DNA of 64,000 nt from Actinopolyspora alba (GCF_900112765.1 NZ_FOMZ01000003.1:248001-312000); one strand, 5' to 3'. Positions 19,763 through 29,234 are shown, counted from the first letter of the stretch. The notes: generated by a model from the sequence alone, not told the origin. Program-made: numbers and translations.

Positions 19763-20110
19763 ATGGGTCACGGACTCCGCGACGTTCCCACTCCGACCGC
19801 AAGACTGGACCAGAGCTCGGCCGCCACTGTCGCCGAGACGCTGCAGGCGCTGGCCACACCGTCACGTCTGCTGATTCTGAGTGAGCTGCGGCAGGGAGCG
19901 CGGTCGGTGAATCAGCTGGCGGAAGCGGTGGGAATGGGGCAGTCCGCGGTGTCGCACCAGCTGCGCGTGCTGCGATCCCTCTGGTTGGTCAAGGGTGACC
20001 GTGCGGGCCGGGCGGTGGTGTACTCGCTCTACGACTCGCACGTCGCGCAGTTCTTCGACGAGGCGGTCAATCGGGTCGAACACCTGCACCCCGCATCGCT
20101 GGAACGCTAG
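19763..20110 (+). CDS. nmtR: NmtR-type ArsR-family nickel/cobalt sensor
   Basis: 115 residues with the NmtR N-terminus MGHG, in which the free amine and His3 bind metal. The winged helix reads MGQSAVSHQLRVLRSLWLV. Helix 5 is LYDSHVAQFFDEA and the tail VEHLHP supplies further histidines; the ligand set Asp/His...His/His of Mycobacterium NmtR is kept. It normally represses a Ni/Co exporter. No such exporter is next to it, so its target is either elsewhere or missing from this window. Confidence 0.85.
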   Translation: MGHGLRDVPTPTARLDQSSAATVAETLQALATPSRLLILSELRQGARSVNQLAEAVGMGQSAVSHQLRVLRSLWLVKGDRAGRAVVYSLYDSHVAQFFDEAVNRVEHLHPASLER

Positions 20111-20153
20111 GTTGCTCCGAGCCCGGAGTGGCAGGAATCGAGGAGTGGCAAGA

Positions 20154-20186
20154 GTCGAGTCGCCGCCGAAACGGCGACGACTCGAC
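20154..20186. terminator. Terminator between convergent nmtR and fhs
   Basis: GTCGAGTCG (20154-20162) pairs with CGACTCGAC (20178-20186), with an inner CCG/CGG stem. The position 44 bp past nmtR and 20 bp past fhs suits a shared terminator. Confidence 0.6.
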
Positions 20187-20205
20187 GGGGGCCGGCGGAT
20201 CCCGC

Positions 20206-21903
20206 TCAACTCAGCCCGACGACCTCGCCGCGGTCGTCGATGTCGATCCGCTCCGCGGCGGGCCGGGAACTCAACCCCGGCATGGTGCGGATGTCGCCAC
20301 AGATGGGGTAGACGAATCCGGCACCAACGGAAGCCCGGATCTCACGCACCGGTAGCGTCCATCCCGTGGGAGCCCCCAACAGGCTCGGATCGGAACTCAA
20401 CGACAGGTGCGTCTTGGCGATGCACACCGGCAGCGAATCGAACCCGTTGGCCGTGTAACTGCGCAACGCGCGTTCCGCCGCGGGGGTGTACGAAACTCCG
20501 TCGGCGCCGTAGACCCTGGTGGCGACCGTCTCGATCTTGGTGCGCAGATCCGCGGAGTCGGGGTAGAGCAGTTCGAACCGACTGGGTTCCTCGGCGGCCT
20601 CGCTGACCGCTTCGGCCAGTTCCACCGCCCCCTTGCCACCGTCGGTGAAATGGGTGCTGATGGCCACGCGGGCACCCGCGTTCTCGGCCACCTCGCGGAT
20701 CGCCTGGTGCTCACTGGGGTGGTCGGTGGGGAACGCGTTCACCGCCACCACGGGTGAGACACCGTGCATGCGCAGGTTCTCGATCTGCTTGCGGAGGTTG
20801 TCGGCCCCCGCGAGCACGTCCTCCGGATTCTCGTCGAGCATCTCCGCCGGAAGATCCTTGCCCGCCACCACGCGGAATCGCCCGGAGTGCGCCTTCAACG
20901 CCCGAACGGTGGCGACCAGCACCGCCGCGTCCGGGCGCAACCCGGAGGTCCGGCACTTGATGTTGAAGAACCGTTCGGCCCCCATGTCGGCACCGAAACC
21001 GGCCTCGGTGACCACGTAGTCGGCACACCTGCTGGCGATGCGGTCGGCCACGACGGAGGAGTTGCCGTGCGCGATGTTGCCGAACGGACCCGCGTGCACC
21101 AGCACCGGTGTGTTCTCGACGGTCTGCATCAGGTTGGGCTTGATCGCCTCCCGCATGATCACCGTCATCGCACCGGCGGCACCCAGCTGCTCCGCCGTGA
21201 CCGGCTGCCCCTGGTGGGTGTAGCCCACGACGATGCGGCCCAGCCGTTCACGCATGTCGTGCAGCGAGTTGGACAGCGCCAGCACCGCCATCACCTCGCT
21301 GGCCGCGGTGATGTCGAAACCCGTCTGGTGCGGAGTGCCGTCGGCACTGCCGCCCAGGCCGGTCACCACGTTGCGCAACTCCCGGTCGTTGATGTCGACC
21401 ACTCGTCGCCAGGTCACCCGGTGGGGATCCAGCCCGAGTTCGTTGCCCTTGTGGATGTGGTTGTCCACCATCGCCGCCAGCATGTTGTTGGCGGCCGTGA
21501 CGGCGTGCATATCGCCGGTCAGGTGCAGGTTCAGCGCCTCCATGGGCACCACCTGGCTGTATCCACCTCCCGCCGCACCGCCCTTGATGCCGAACGTCGG
21601 CCCCATGGACGGCTGTCGGATCGCGACCGCCGATCGCTTTCCCAGGTGGTGCAGCGCCTGGCCGAGACCGACCGTGGTGGTGGTTTTGCCCTCGCCGAGC
21701 GGAGTCGGTGTGATGGCCGACACCAGGACGTACTTGGCCCGGTTCTGCTCACCGAGCTCGTCGAGGGCACTCAGGGAGACCTTGGCGACGTCCCTGCCGT
21801 AGGGCTCCAGCAGGTGGGGAGCCAGCCCCAGATCCGCGGCGACCTCCTCCAGCGGTTTGCGTGGCGAGGACCGCGAGATGTCCAGATCGGACGGCATGTT
21901 CAT
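20206..21903 (-). CDS. fhs: Formate-tetrahydrofolate ligase
   Basis: 565 residues. Interconverts formate + ATP + THF and 10-formyl-THF. The P-loop is TPTPLGEGKTTTTVGLGQAL, followed by RQPSMGPTFGIKGGAAGGGYSQV and the C-terminal GDIRTMPGLSSRPAAERID. The start ATG at 21903 overlaps the metF stop (ATGA), fixing it against the longer open frame. It is last in the operon, where reverse operation could make formate and ATP from methyl-derived carbon. A folD gene to bridge 5,10-methylene- and 10-formyl-THF is not in the window. Confidence 0.95.
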   Translation of the reverse strand: MNMPSDLDISRSSPRKPLEEVAADLGLAPHLLEPYGRDVAKVSLSALDELGEQNRAKYVLVSAITPTPLGEGKTTTTVGLGQALHHLGKRSAVAIRQPSMGPTFGIKGGAAGGGYSQVVPMEALNLHLTGDMHAVTAANNMLAAMVDNHIHKGNELGLDPHRVTWRRVVDINDRELRNVVTGLGGSADGTPHQTGFDITAASEVMAVLALSNSLHDMRERLGRIVVGYTHQGQPVTAEQLGAAGAMTVIMREAIKPNLMQTVENTPVLVHAGPFGNIAHGNSSVVADRIASRCADYVVTEAGFGADMGAERFFNIKCRTSGLRPDAAVLVATVRALKAHSGRFRVVAGKDLPAEMLDENPEDVLAGADNLRKQIENLRMHGVSPVVAVNAFPTDHPSEHQAIREVAENAGARVAISTHFTDGGKGAVELAEAVSEAAEEPSRFELLYPDSADLRTKIETVATRVYGADGVSYTPAAERALRSYTANGFDSLPVCIAKTHLSLSSDPSLLGAPTGWTLPVREIRASVGAGFVYPICGDIRTMPGLSSRPAAERIDIDDRGEVVGLS

Positions 21904-22745
21904 GCGGGCACCTCCTGCAGCCGGTCGGCCATCTCGATGGCCCATTGCCGGGTCTTGCTGATCTCGTTGAAGGTGAACAGGTGCCAACCCGCGATGTTGT
22001 AGTCCGGATCCACGAGACAGGGCGACAACTCGTCGAACACGTTCTCCGGGGTGTAGCGGGTCAGCAGTTTGGTCACCACGCCGTGCTGTTTCCGCAGGAA
22101 ACGCATGGACTGGCCCAGCCCGATCTTCATCGAGATCCGCAGCAGCTTGCTCGGGTCGATCGATCCCGGCGCACCGATGTAGACCGGCAGTTCGACGCCC
22201 CTGGCTCGCATGCTCTTGACCCACGAGGCGATCGTGTTCGGGTCGTAGCAGATCTGCGAGACGATGTAGTCGGCGTAACGTGCCTTCTCGTCGGTGGCCT
22301 GGATGGTCATGCGATCCGGGATGAAGGCGTGCTGCTCCGGATAGCCGGTGATCCCGACCCGGTGCGGCCTGGTCCCGATCTCCTCCATGCCCCGCAGTAA
22401 CGACAGGGCGTCGGTGAACCTGCCCGCCGGACGTTCGGCGTCCCCGGCGATCACGAAGACCTCCGTGAGACCGAGGTCGCTCACCCGAGCGAGCAGATCG
22501 CTCAGGTGGGCCGAGTCCCGGACCAGTCGTGCCGCCAGGTGGGGGACCACGTGCATGCCCTCGTCACGCAGCCGTGCCGCCGTGTCCAGAGTGGCTTCGG
22601 TCCCCTTGGCGGGCGAGGACGTCACGGTCACCGTCGTCCCGGCGGGCAGTTCCCGCACCTGCTCGACGACCCCCCGCAGCGGCAGAACCTCGTAACGGGC
22701 GTTGCGGAGGTAACGCTGTAGCTGTTGTTGCGCGTTCGTGGTCAT
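21900..22745 (-). CDS. metF: Methylenetetrahydrofolate reductase
   Basis: 281 residues, the length of bacterial single-domain MetF. FAD barrel enzyme interconverting 5,10-methylene-THF and 5-methyl-THF. Recognisable segments are VTSSPAKGTEATLDTAARL, HLAARLVRD, FVIAGDAERPAG, GITGYPEQHAFIPD and QICYDPNTIASWV. It overlaps the genes on both sides by four bases, tying it to the demethylase rather than to methionine synthesis; in this setting it may run in the oxidising direction on 5-methyl-THF. Confidence 0.92.
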   Translation of the reverse strand: MTTNAQQQLQRYLRNARYEVLPLRGVVEQVRELPAGTTVTVTSSPAKGTEATLDTAARLRDEGMHVVPHLAARLVRDSAHLSDLLARVSDLGLTEVFVIAGDAERPAGRFTDALSLLRGMEEIGTRPHRVGITGYPEQHAFIPDRMTIQATDEKARYADYIVSQICYDPNTIASWVKSMRARGVELPVYIGAPGSIDPSKLLRISMKIGLGQSMRFLRKQHGVVTKLLTRYTPENVFDELSPCLVDPDYNIAGWHLFTFNEISKTRQWAIEMADRLQEVPA

Positions 22746-23953
22746 TTCGACACCGCCGCTTCTTCCTGCCGTTCGAACTGCTTGGGGATCTGCTTCTTCG
22801 GGTCGAGGAACGGCTTTTCCACCACCTCGGCCTCCTGCGGGCCGTGCTGGGTCTCCACCACGAGTGGTGTCCCCACCTCGTGGTAGCTGATCGGCACCAT
22901 CGCGTAACCGATGTTGCGGTCCAGCCTCGGCGAGTGGCAGGCGGAGGTGACGTCTCCGATACGCAGTCCGTTGGGATCCCGAACCGGGAAGGTGTCGATC
23001 ATCGAGCCGTCGTTGAAGCTGCCCACTTCGGGGCCACCCATGGCCACACCCACCAGCTTGCGGGTGATCCCCTCGTCGTAGATCCGGGTCAGCGCGGATT
23101 TCCCGATGAAGTCCGCCTCCTGGTTGAGATCGACCATCCAGGTCGCCTCGAACCCGTAACCGACCTCGAACGGATTCGTGTCGTAGGTGATGTCGCAGCC
23201 CCAGGACAGGATGCCCGCCTCGATCCGCCGGATGTGGCAGGGGCCGATCACCCGCATGTCGTAGGGCCGACCGGCCTCCCAGATCTTCTCCCAGAGCCGC
23301 ACACCGTCCTGGCTGGCGTTGTGCAGGTAGATCTCGTAGCCGAGCTCGGCGGTGTAGCCGGTACGCGAGACGATCACGTCCATGCCGTCCAGCTGCCGGT
23401 CAACGGCGTAGTAGTACGGAATCTCCTGGATGGACTCCCCGAACAGGTCCACCATGACGTCACGGGACTTCGGACCCTGCACCTGGACCGGCCCCACGTC
23501 GGGTTCACGGATCTGGACGTTCATCCCCAGGCTGTAGGCGAGCCCCTTGGCCCACAGCAGCACGTCGCTGTCGGCCAGTGACAGCCAGAAGTGGTTCTCC
23601 CCGAGGCGCAGCAGCACGGGATCGTTGATGATTCCGCCGTCCTCCGCGGTGATGAACACGTACTTGCACTGCCCGACCCGGCACTTGTTCAGATCACGGG
23701 GGACCAGCATGTTGGTGAACTCGAAGGCGTCCGGGCCGGTGATCTCCACCTGACGCTCGACACCGACGTCCCACAGCGTCACACCGTTGAGCAGGTGCCA
23801 GTACTCGGCTACCGGGTCACCGTAGTGCCTGGCGTGATAGGTGTGGTTGTACACGCTGTACATCCCCACCCCGTGCCTGCGCGAAGCGTAGAAGAAGGGC
23901 GACTTGCGGAGACGGGGGTACTGCAGGATCGCGGGGGTCGGGTTGATGCTCAT
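22742..23953 (-). CDS. GcvT-family THF-dependent demethylase, DmdA-like
   Basis: 403 residues from the ATG at 23953, with AGGAG 6 nt upstream. A single aminomethyltransferase (GcvT) fold and no FAD domain. The segments YHLLNGV-like, LWDVGVERQVEITGPDA, INDPVLLRLGENHFWLSLADSDVLLW, EPDVGPVQVQGPKS and RTGYTAELGYEIY follow the dimethylsulfoniopropionate demethylase DmdA more closely than glycine-cleavage T protein, as far as I can recall. DmdA moves a methyl group to THF giving 5-methyl-THF. The methyl donor here is unknown; DMSP, glycine betaine or another onium compound are candidates. No H, P or L glycine-cleavage genes are near. Confidence 0.75.
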   Translation of the reverse strand: MSINPTPAILQYPRLRKSPFFYASRRHGVGMYSVYNHTYHARHYGDPVAEYWHLLNGVTLWDVGVERQVEITGPDAFEFTNMLVPRDLNKCRVGQCKYVFITAEDGGIINDPVLLRLGENHFWLSLADSDVLLWAKGLAYSLGMNVQIREPDVGPVQVQGPKSRDVMVDLFGESIQEIPYYYAVDRQLDGMDVIVSRTGYTAELGYEIYLHNASQDGVRLWEKIWEAGRPYDMRVIGPCHIRRIEAGILSWGCDITYDTNPFEVGYGFEATWMVDLNQEADFIGKSALTRIYDEGITRKLVGVAMGGPEVGSFNDGSMIDTFPVRDPNGLRIGDVTSACHSPRLDRNIGYAMVPISYHEVGTPLVVETQHGPQEAEVVEKPFLDPKKQIPKQFERQEEAAVSK

Positions 23954-24052
23954 GGGGGACTCCTCACGGGGTTGATGGGGCGATTCCGCCGGACCGTCCA
24001 CCGCGCTGCGGTCAACGGCCCGGTTGTCGGGGGGATGTAGCTCGATGCGCTC

Positions 24053-26545
24053 TCAGCAGCGCATCCGTTTCATCTCGGGATCGAACACCGGATCGGACAT
24101 CACCGTGGCGGGATGCCGTTCTCCGAAGTAGGCCACCTCGACGGAGGTTCCCGCTTCGGACAGTTCCGAGGGCAACCACGCGTAGGCGAGGCTGAGGCCG
24201 AGGCTGTGGCCGTAGCCCGTACTCGTGGTGAAACCGCAGGCTCGCCGGTCCTGGGAACCGGCGAAGACCGGCTCGGAACCCATCACTACCGTGCCGTCGT
24301 CGATCGACAGGCAGCACAACTTTCGTCGTACCGGGGCCTCGCGGCGGCGAAGCAACGCGTCACGACCGATGAACTGACCCTTGTCCGGCTTCACCGCGAA
24401 GGCCAGTCCCGCCTCGTCGGGGGTGTGCACGCTCCACATGTCACCGCCCCAGGCCCGGTACCCCTTTTCCAGCCGCATGTTGCTGAAAGCGCCCCTGCCG
24501 CCGGCGATGACGCCGTACTCGGCGCCCGCACCTGCCAGCAGGTCCCAGAGCCGTAGTCCGAAGTCGGCCGTGGTGTAGAGCTCCCACCCGAGCTCACCGA
24601 CGTAGGACAGTCGCAGCGCCGTGACCGGAACCTCACGGACGAACAACCGCTTGGCCCGGAAGAACCTGAACTGCTCGTGCGAGACATCGGTCTCGGTCAG
24701 TGACTGCAGTACCGCACGTGCGTACGGTCCCCACAGGCCGATGCAGCACGTACCGCCGGTGATGTCACGTACCGTGGTCGACTCGTCCGCGTGGTCGCTC
24801 ATCCACGCGATGTCCCGCTGTCCGTTGCAGCCGACTTGGAAGGTGTTCTCCGAAAGCCGCGCCACGGTGACGTCCGAGCGGATACCACCCCTGTGGTCGA
24901 GCATCAGCGTGTAGGTCACGTACCCGGGAGCACGGTCCAGTTGATTGGTCGTCAACCGCTGTAGCAGCTCCAGCGCGCCGGGACCGCTGACCTCCGCCCG
25001 ACACAGCGAGGTCATGTCGTACATGGCGACTCGTTCACGGGTGACCTGGTGCTCGGCCGCGATGATCGGGGACCAGTAACGGCTGGCCCACTGGCCGGGG
25101 GTGGCTGTCTCGCGGTCGTCCACGAGGGGGGCGTTGGCCTCGAACCAGTGCGGCCGTTCCCATCCGCTGGCCTCCAGGAACACCGCCCCGAGTTCCTGCT
25201 GGCGCGGGTAGAACGGACTGGTGCGCAGTGGCCTGGGGTGTTCGGGGGGCTGCTGGGGGTGGATGATGTCGTAGACCTCGCGGAAGGTCTGCGCGCTGCG
25301 CTCGGACACGTAGCTGTCGCTGTGCGCGAAGTTCTCGAACCGCCGGATGTCCGCCGAGCGCAGGTCGATGCTGGGCTCACCCTCGGTCATCCACTCGGCC
25401 ACCGCCAAGCCAACACCCGCGGAGTGCGTGATCCACACCGCCTCGGCGACCCAGAAGTTGTCCACCTCGCGGGTCGGTCCCAGGACCGGAGCGCCGTCGG
25501 CGGTGAACAGGAAGATCCCGTTCATCCCCTCGGCCACCTCGGTGCGCCGCAACGCGGGGATCAGCTCGCGCGCCTCCGCGAACGGCTTGGCGAAGTCCTC
25601 GGGCGTGAACGGGTGAACCGAGGACATGCCCTTCCAGCCGCCGCCCTCCGGCGGTGCCTCGACACCGTCTCCCGCGGCCTTGGTCGGGGCCAGCTCGTCG
25701 CAGGACACGGGGATCACCCGGTGCTGGTAGGAGCCGATCCCGTAGCGGTCGTGGATCTGCCGGAAGTACAGCGAGCTGTCCTGCTGACGCAGAATCGGTT
25801 GTTCGACCTCCTCGCCACCGGCGACCAGTCCCTCGACCGGCTCGGTGACCGCGTACTGGTGGGCGACCGGCTGTACCGGGATGGACACGCCCGCCATCTC
25901 ACCGATTCGCGGCCCCCAGATCCCCGCGCAGCACAGCACCCGCTCGGCCGTGACCGTCCCCCGGTCCGTGTGCACCGCGTTCACCCGTCCGTCGGACGTG
26001 TCGAAGCCGGTAACAGCGGTGTGCTCGGCGAACCGGACGCCGAGACGCTGTGCCTCCCGAGCCATGGACTCGGCGGCGCGTACCGGCTTGGCGATTCCGT
26101 CGGTGGGCACGTGGAACCCGCCGTAAATCCGGCTCGGATCCACCTGCGGAATCCGCTCGTGTACCTCTTCCGGCGTGAGCAACGTGCCGTCCAGACCCCA
26201 GGCGGTGGCGAGTCCGTGTTTGCGGTGGAGCTCGTCCCACCGTTCCTGTGAGGTGGCGACCTCGATTCCCCCCACCTGGTGGAAGCAGGGGCGGCCGTCC
26301 ACGCTCGCGGCGGTGAACCGCTCCACCGTGTAGCGCGCCAGCTGGGTCATCGTCTGCGAGCCGCTGGTCTGGAAGACGAGCCCCGGCGCGTGCGAGGACG
26401 AGCCACCGGTGGCGAAGAGTGGCCCCTGCTCGACCACGAGTACGTCCGTCACCCCGCGTTGGGCGAGGTGGTAGGCGGTACTGCAACCGACGATTCCAGC
26501 GCCGATTATCACGATGCGTGCACTCGAATCGAGCACCGAAGCCAT
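24053..26545 (-). CDS. Dimethylglycine oxidase (FAD + folate domains)
   Basis: 830 residues, the same length as Arthrobacter globiformis dimethylglycine oxidase. The N-terminal FAD domain starts RIVIIGAGIVGCSTAYHLAQ and continues GSSSHAPGLVFQTSGS. His89 in CFHQVGGIEV is at the place of the covalent FAD-histidine of the family. KYTVE-like, PSDGIAKP-like, VWITHSAGVG and DGAPVLGPT segments follow. From about residue 430 a GcvT-like domain (MYDMTSLCRAEVSGPGAL, GGTCCIGLWGPYAR, LSYVGELGWELY, LRLEKGYRAWGGD) would capture the released methylene as 5,10-methylene-THF. Product is sarcosine, feeding soxBDAG. First gene of the minus-strand operon. Confidence 0.9.
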   Translation of the reverse strand: MASVLDSSARIVIIGAGIVGCSTAYHLAQRGVTDVLVVEQGPLFATGGSSSHAPGLVFQTSGSQTMTQLARYTVERFTAASVDGRPCFHQVGGIEVATSQERWDELHRKHGLATAWGLDGTLLTPEEVHERIPQVDPSRIYGGFHVPTDGIAKPVRAAESMAREAQRLGVRFAEHTAVTGFDTSDGRVNAVHTDRGTVTAERVLCCAGIWGPRIGEMAGVSIPVQPVAHQYAVTEPVEGLVAGGEEVEQPILRQQDSSLYFRQIHDRYGIGSYQHRVIPVSCDELAPTKAAGDGVEAPPEGGGWKGMSSVHPFTPEDFAKPFAEARELIPALRRTEVAEGMNGIFLFTADGAPVLGPTREVDNFWVAEAVWITHSAGVGLAVAEWMTEGEPSIDLRSADIRRFENFAHSDSYVSERSAQTFREVYDIIHPQQPPEHPRPLRTSPFYPRQQELGAVFLEASGWERPHWFEANAPLVDDRETATPGQWASRYWSPIIAAEHQVTRERVAMYDMTSLCRAEVSGPGALELLQRLTTNQLDRAPGYVTYTLMLDHRGGIRSDVTVARLSENTFQVGCNGQRDIAWMSDHADESTTVRDITGGTCCIGLWGPYARAVLQSLTETDVSHEQFRFFRAKRLFVREVPVTALRLSYVGELGWELYTTADFGLRLWDLLAGAGAEYGVIAGGRGAFSNMRLEKGYRAWGGDMWSVHTPDEAGLAFAVKPDKGQFIGRDALLRRREAPVRRKLCCLSIDDGTVVMGSEPVFAGSQDRRACGFTTSTGYGHSLGLSLAYAWLPSELSEAGTSVEVAYFGERHPATVMSDPVFDPEMKRMRC

Positions 26546-26576
26546 TGCCGCCCCCTGCCGAATATCGGGAACCGGT

Positions 26577-26612
26577 GTTGCGTCTAGAACAACTATCTGC
26601 GTCACTCGCAAC
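26577..26612. promoter_or_regulatory. Two overlapping dyads in the dimethylglycine oxidase promoter region
   Basis: GTTGCGTCTAGAACAAC (26577-26593) and TCTGCGTCACTCGCAAC (26596-26612) resemble the dyad GTTGCGTATGACGGAAC in front of the IclR gene at 33090; the second agrees with a GTTnCGTnnnACGnAAC pattern at 9 of 12 positions. They lie 32-67 bp upstream of the oxidase start. Binding by that IclR protein is inferred. Confidence 0.4.
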
Positions 26613-26738
26613 AGTGCGCCCGATGCTCTATGTGCGTCAAGACACACATTCGGGCGACAAGAGAATGACTTGCCGGCTCAAGATCGCGGGGTTGTGCTGG
26701 GGAATCGGTGGGTCCACCCGCGTGGCGCGAAGGAGTCG

Positions 26739-27422
26739 CTACAGCACTTGGCGAATCGAGTTCTCGAAGTGATCCACGTGGTCGACCGCGACGCGGTCGG
26801 CCCGGTCCGCATCGGCGTCGATGACGGCTTTCAGTAACTCGGTGTGTTCAGTGACATGGCTCGTGACGTCACTCAATCGATCGAAGAAAAGTCCCCAGAT
26901 GCGCAGTGCGAGGTTGTAGTACTGCCCGAGAGTGCTTTCCAGATAGCCGTTGTGTGTGCAGCGGTACAGCGTGCGGTGCACCCGAGCGTCCACGCCCATG
27001 ACCGACTCCGGCTCTTCGGGGACGCGCTCCACCAGTTCCACCAGTTCCGCGAGCTCGCCCCGCTCCGCCTCGGTGGCCCGTTCGGCCGCCCTCCTGGCCG
27101 CGTGTCCCTCCAGTCTCCGTCGCACGTCGGCGATCAGGGCGTGATCGGTGATGTTGACCTCGGTGACGAAGGTGCCCCTGCGTGGGTAGATCGCCACCAG
27201 GGACTCGGCGGCGAGGCGTTTCACGGCCTCCCGGAAGGGGGTGCGTCCGAGGCCCAGTTCGCTGGTCAGTGCTTCTTCCCGCACGGGGGACCCGGGGGCC
27301 AGTCGCAGCGACAGGATCTCCTCCCGCAGGGTCAGGTAGGCGCGCTCGGCCTGTGAGGGGCGCTCCTGGGGGAACCGCTGCGGCGAACTGTCACCCGATG
27401 GGGAATTGACCGCTTCCGACAC
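26739..27422 (-). CDS. GntR-family regulator, FadR/FCD subfamily
   Basis: 227 residues, GTG start. Winged helix at about 25-95 (AYLTLREEILSLRLAPGSPVREEAL, LGRTPFREAVKRLAAESLV, RRGTFV), then an all-helical FCD effector domain with metal-ligand-like VDARVHRTLYRCTHN, HVTEHTELLKAV and VDHVDHFE. It stands between the dimethylglycine oxidase operon (same strand, downstream) and the divergent soxBDAG operon, so it probably answers to a methylated glycine derivative. Which promoter it controls is not shown. Confidence 0.85.
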   Translation of the reverse strand: MSEAVNSPSGDSSPQRFPQERPSQAERAYLTLREEILSLRLAPGSPVREEALTSELGLGRTPFREAVKRLAAESLVAIYPRRGTFVTEVNITDHALIADVRRRLEGHAARRAAERATEAERGELAELVELVERVPEEPESVMGVDARVHRTLYRCTHNGYLESTLGQYYNLALRIWGLFFDRLSDVTSHVTEHTELLKAVIDADADRADRVAVDHVDHFENSIRQVL

Positions 27423-27443
27423 GACTCGTAGCCTACCTCACAG

Positions 27444-27457
27444 ACTGACATTTCAGT
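27444..27457. promoter_or_regulatory. Inverted repeat in the gntR-soxB divergent region
   Basis: ACTGA and TCAGT with a 4-nt centre, 21 bp upstream of the gntR start and about 150 bp before soxB. A GTTGTTC half-site overlaps at 27459-27465. A GntR operator role is inferred from place only. Confidence 0.3.
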
Positions 27458-27607
27458 TGTTGTTCACTCATATGTAACGATGATCGTCATCGATCGCCCA
27501 GTGCTCTTCGTGCGGTTCGGCCGCGCCGCGGGAACCCTCCGGCAGTCGGACCGATCCGATCCACCGACATCGCCGATCACCAGCAAACTGCCAGCAAGGA
27601 GCCACCG

Positions 27608-28828
27608 TTGGTCGCTGACGGCAACACCCCAGCTCCTCCGGAGCGGCTGTGGCGCAACCCGGAGCCGAAACGCAACTACGACGTGGTGATCGTCGGGGCC
27701 GGTGGGCACGGACTGGCCACCGCTTACTACCTGGCGCGCAACCACGGCATCACCGACATCGCCGTTGTCGAGCGCGGGTGGCTCGCGGGCGGCAACATGG
27801 CCCGAAACACCACGATCATCCGTTCGAACTACCTGCTCGACGCCAGCGCCGCACTCTACGACCACGCGTTGCGGCTCTGGGAGGAACTCCACGAGGAACT
27901 CGACTACGAGTTCCACTTCAGCCAGCGCGGCGTGCTCAATCTCGCCCACACCGAGCAGGAGGTCCGAGACGCGCGCAGGAGAGCGTTCGCCAACGAGCTC
28001 AACGGGGTGGACGCCGAGTGGCTCACCCCCGACGAGATCTCCGAGGTCTGCCCCATCCTCAACACGTCGAATCTGCGCTATCCGGTGCTCGGCGCCACGT
28101 ACCAGCGCAGGGCGGGAATAGCCAAGCACGACCTCGTCGCGTGGGGGCTGGCACGGAAGTGCGACGAGATGGGAGTGGACTTCATCCAGAACCGCGAGGT
28201 CACCGGCTTCGTCACCGACGGGGACCGGGTGATCGGGGTACGAACGGACAGCGGTGACATCGGAGCCGGTCGGGTGGGGCTGGCCGCGGCGGGAAGGACA
28301 ACGCTGCTCACCGACACCCTCGGTCTCCGGCTGCCGTTGCAGAGCCACCCGCTGCAGGCCATGGCCACCGAGATCCTCGAACCCGTGCATCCCTGCGTGG
28401 TCATGTCCAACCACGTGCACGTCTACACCAGCCAGGCCCACAAGGGCGAGCTCGTGCTCGGCGCGGGCGTGGACACCCACAACGGGTACGCGCAGCGAGG
28501 CTCGGTGCACGTGATCGAGAACCAGCTGGCGGCGGCAGTGGAGCTGTTCCCCGTGTTCGCCAGAGCGCACCTGCTGCGTACCTGGGCCGGCACCGTGGAT
28601 GTGACGCCGGACGCCTCGCCGATCATCGGCCCCACTCCCTACGAGAACCTCTTCGTCAACTGCGGTTGGGGAACGGGTGGCTTCAAGGCGACCCCCGGGG
28701 CGGGGTGGGTGTTCGCCCACACCATCGCCACCGGGGAGCCCCATCCGCTCAACGAGCCCTACGGCATGGAGCGGTTCACCAGTGGAGCCCTCATCGATGA
28801 GCACGGCGCGGCCGCCGTCGCCCACTGA
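27608..28828 (+). CDS. soxB: Heterotetrameric sarcosine oxidase beta subunit
   Basis: 406 residues. Subunit with the catalytic covalent-FMN/FAD site that oxidises sarcosine. [25 protein letters not shown] is the dinucleotide fold, [16 protein letters not shown] follows as in characterised SoxB, and the C-terminal [15 protein letters not shown] is typical. The start is a TTG with AAGGAG 7 nt upstream; no ATG/GTG is better placed. It heads soxB-soxD-soxA-soxG. Confidence 0.93.
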   Translation: MVADGNTPAPPERLWRNPEPKRNYDVVIVGAGGHGLATAYYLARNHGITDIAVVERGWLAGGNMARNTTIIRSNYLLDASAALYDHALRLWEELHEELDYEFHFSQRGVLNLAHTEQEVRDARRRAFANELNGVDAEWLTPDEISEVCPILNTSNLRYPVLGATYQRRAGIAKHDLVAWGLARKCDEMGVDFIQNREVTGFVTDGDRVIGVRTDSGDIGAGRVGLAAAGRTTLLTDTLGLRLPLQSHPLQAMATEILEPVHPCVVMSNHVHVYTSQAHKGELVLGAGVDTHNGYAQRGSVHVIENQLAAAVELFPVFARAHLLRTWAGTVDVTPDASPIIGPTPYENLFVNCGWGTGGFKATPGAGWVFAHTIATGEPHPLNEPYGMERFTSGALIDEHGAAAVAH

Positions 28829-28960
28829 GAAACGGGGTGGCTTCGAATGCGCTGTTCACCAGCGGCTCCCACGAGACGGGACACCGGTACCCGGCCACTC
28901 GAGCGAGTTCCGCCACGGAGTCCCGTTCCGTTGCCCGACGACACCCACAGGAGGCCGTAG

Positions 28961-29230
28961 ATGCTGCTCGTCCGATGCCCGTGGTGCGGTGACCGCGACG
29001 AGGCCGAGTTCCGCTACGGCGGACAGGCCGATGTCGACTACCCGGCCGATCCCCACCAGCTCGACGACGCCACCTGGGGCGAGTACCTGTTCGTTCGGGC
29101 GAACCCCGCGGGCTCGTTCGACGAGCGCTGGGTGCACACGGCGGGTTGTCGCCGCTGGTTCTCGGTCGTTCGCGACACCGCGACCAACGAGATGAGGCCG
29201 GACATTCCACGACGTCGCGAAAGTCGGTAA
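28961..29230 (+). CDS. soxD: Sarcosine oxidase delta subunit
   Basis: 89 residues. Small zinc subunit of sarcosine oxidase. CPWCGDRDEAEF near the N-terminus and WVHTAGCRRWF supply the three Cys and the His ligand. RYGGQADVDYP and GEYLFVRANPAG are signature SoxD segments. An AGGAGG is well placed. A 132-bp gap to soxB holds no other gene; soxA begins 4 bp after its stop. Confidence 0.94.
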   Translation: MLLVRCPWCGDRDEAEFRYGGQADVDYPADPHQLDDATWGEYLFVRANPAGSFDERWVHTAGCRRWFSVVRDTATNEMRPDIPRRRESR

Positions 29231-29234
29231 CACC

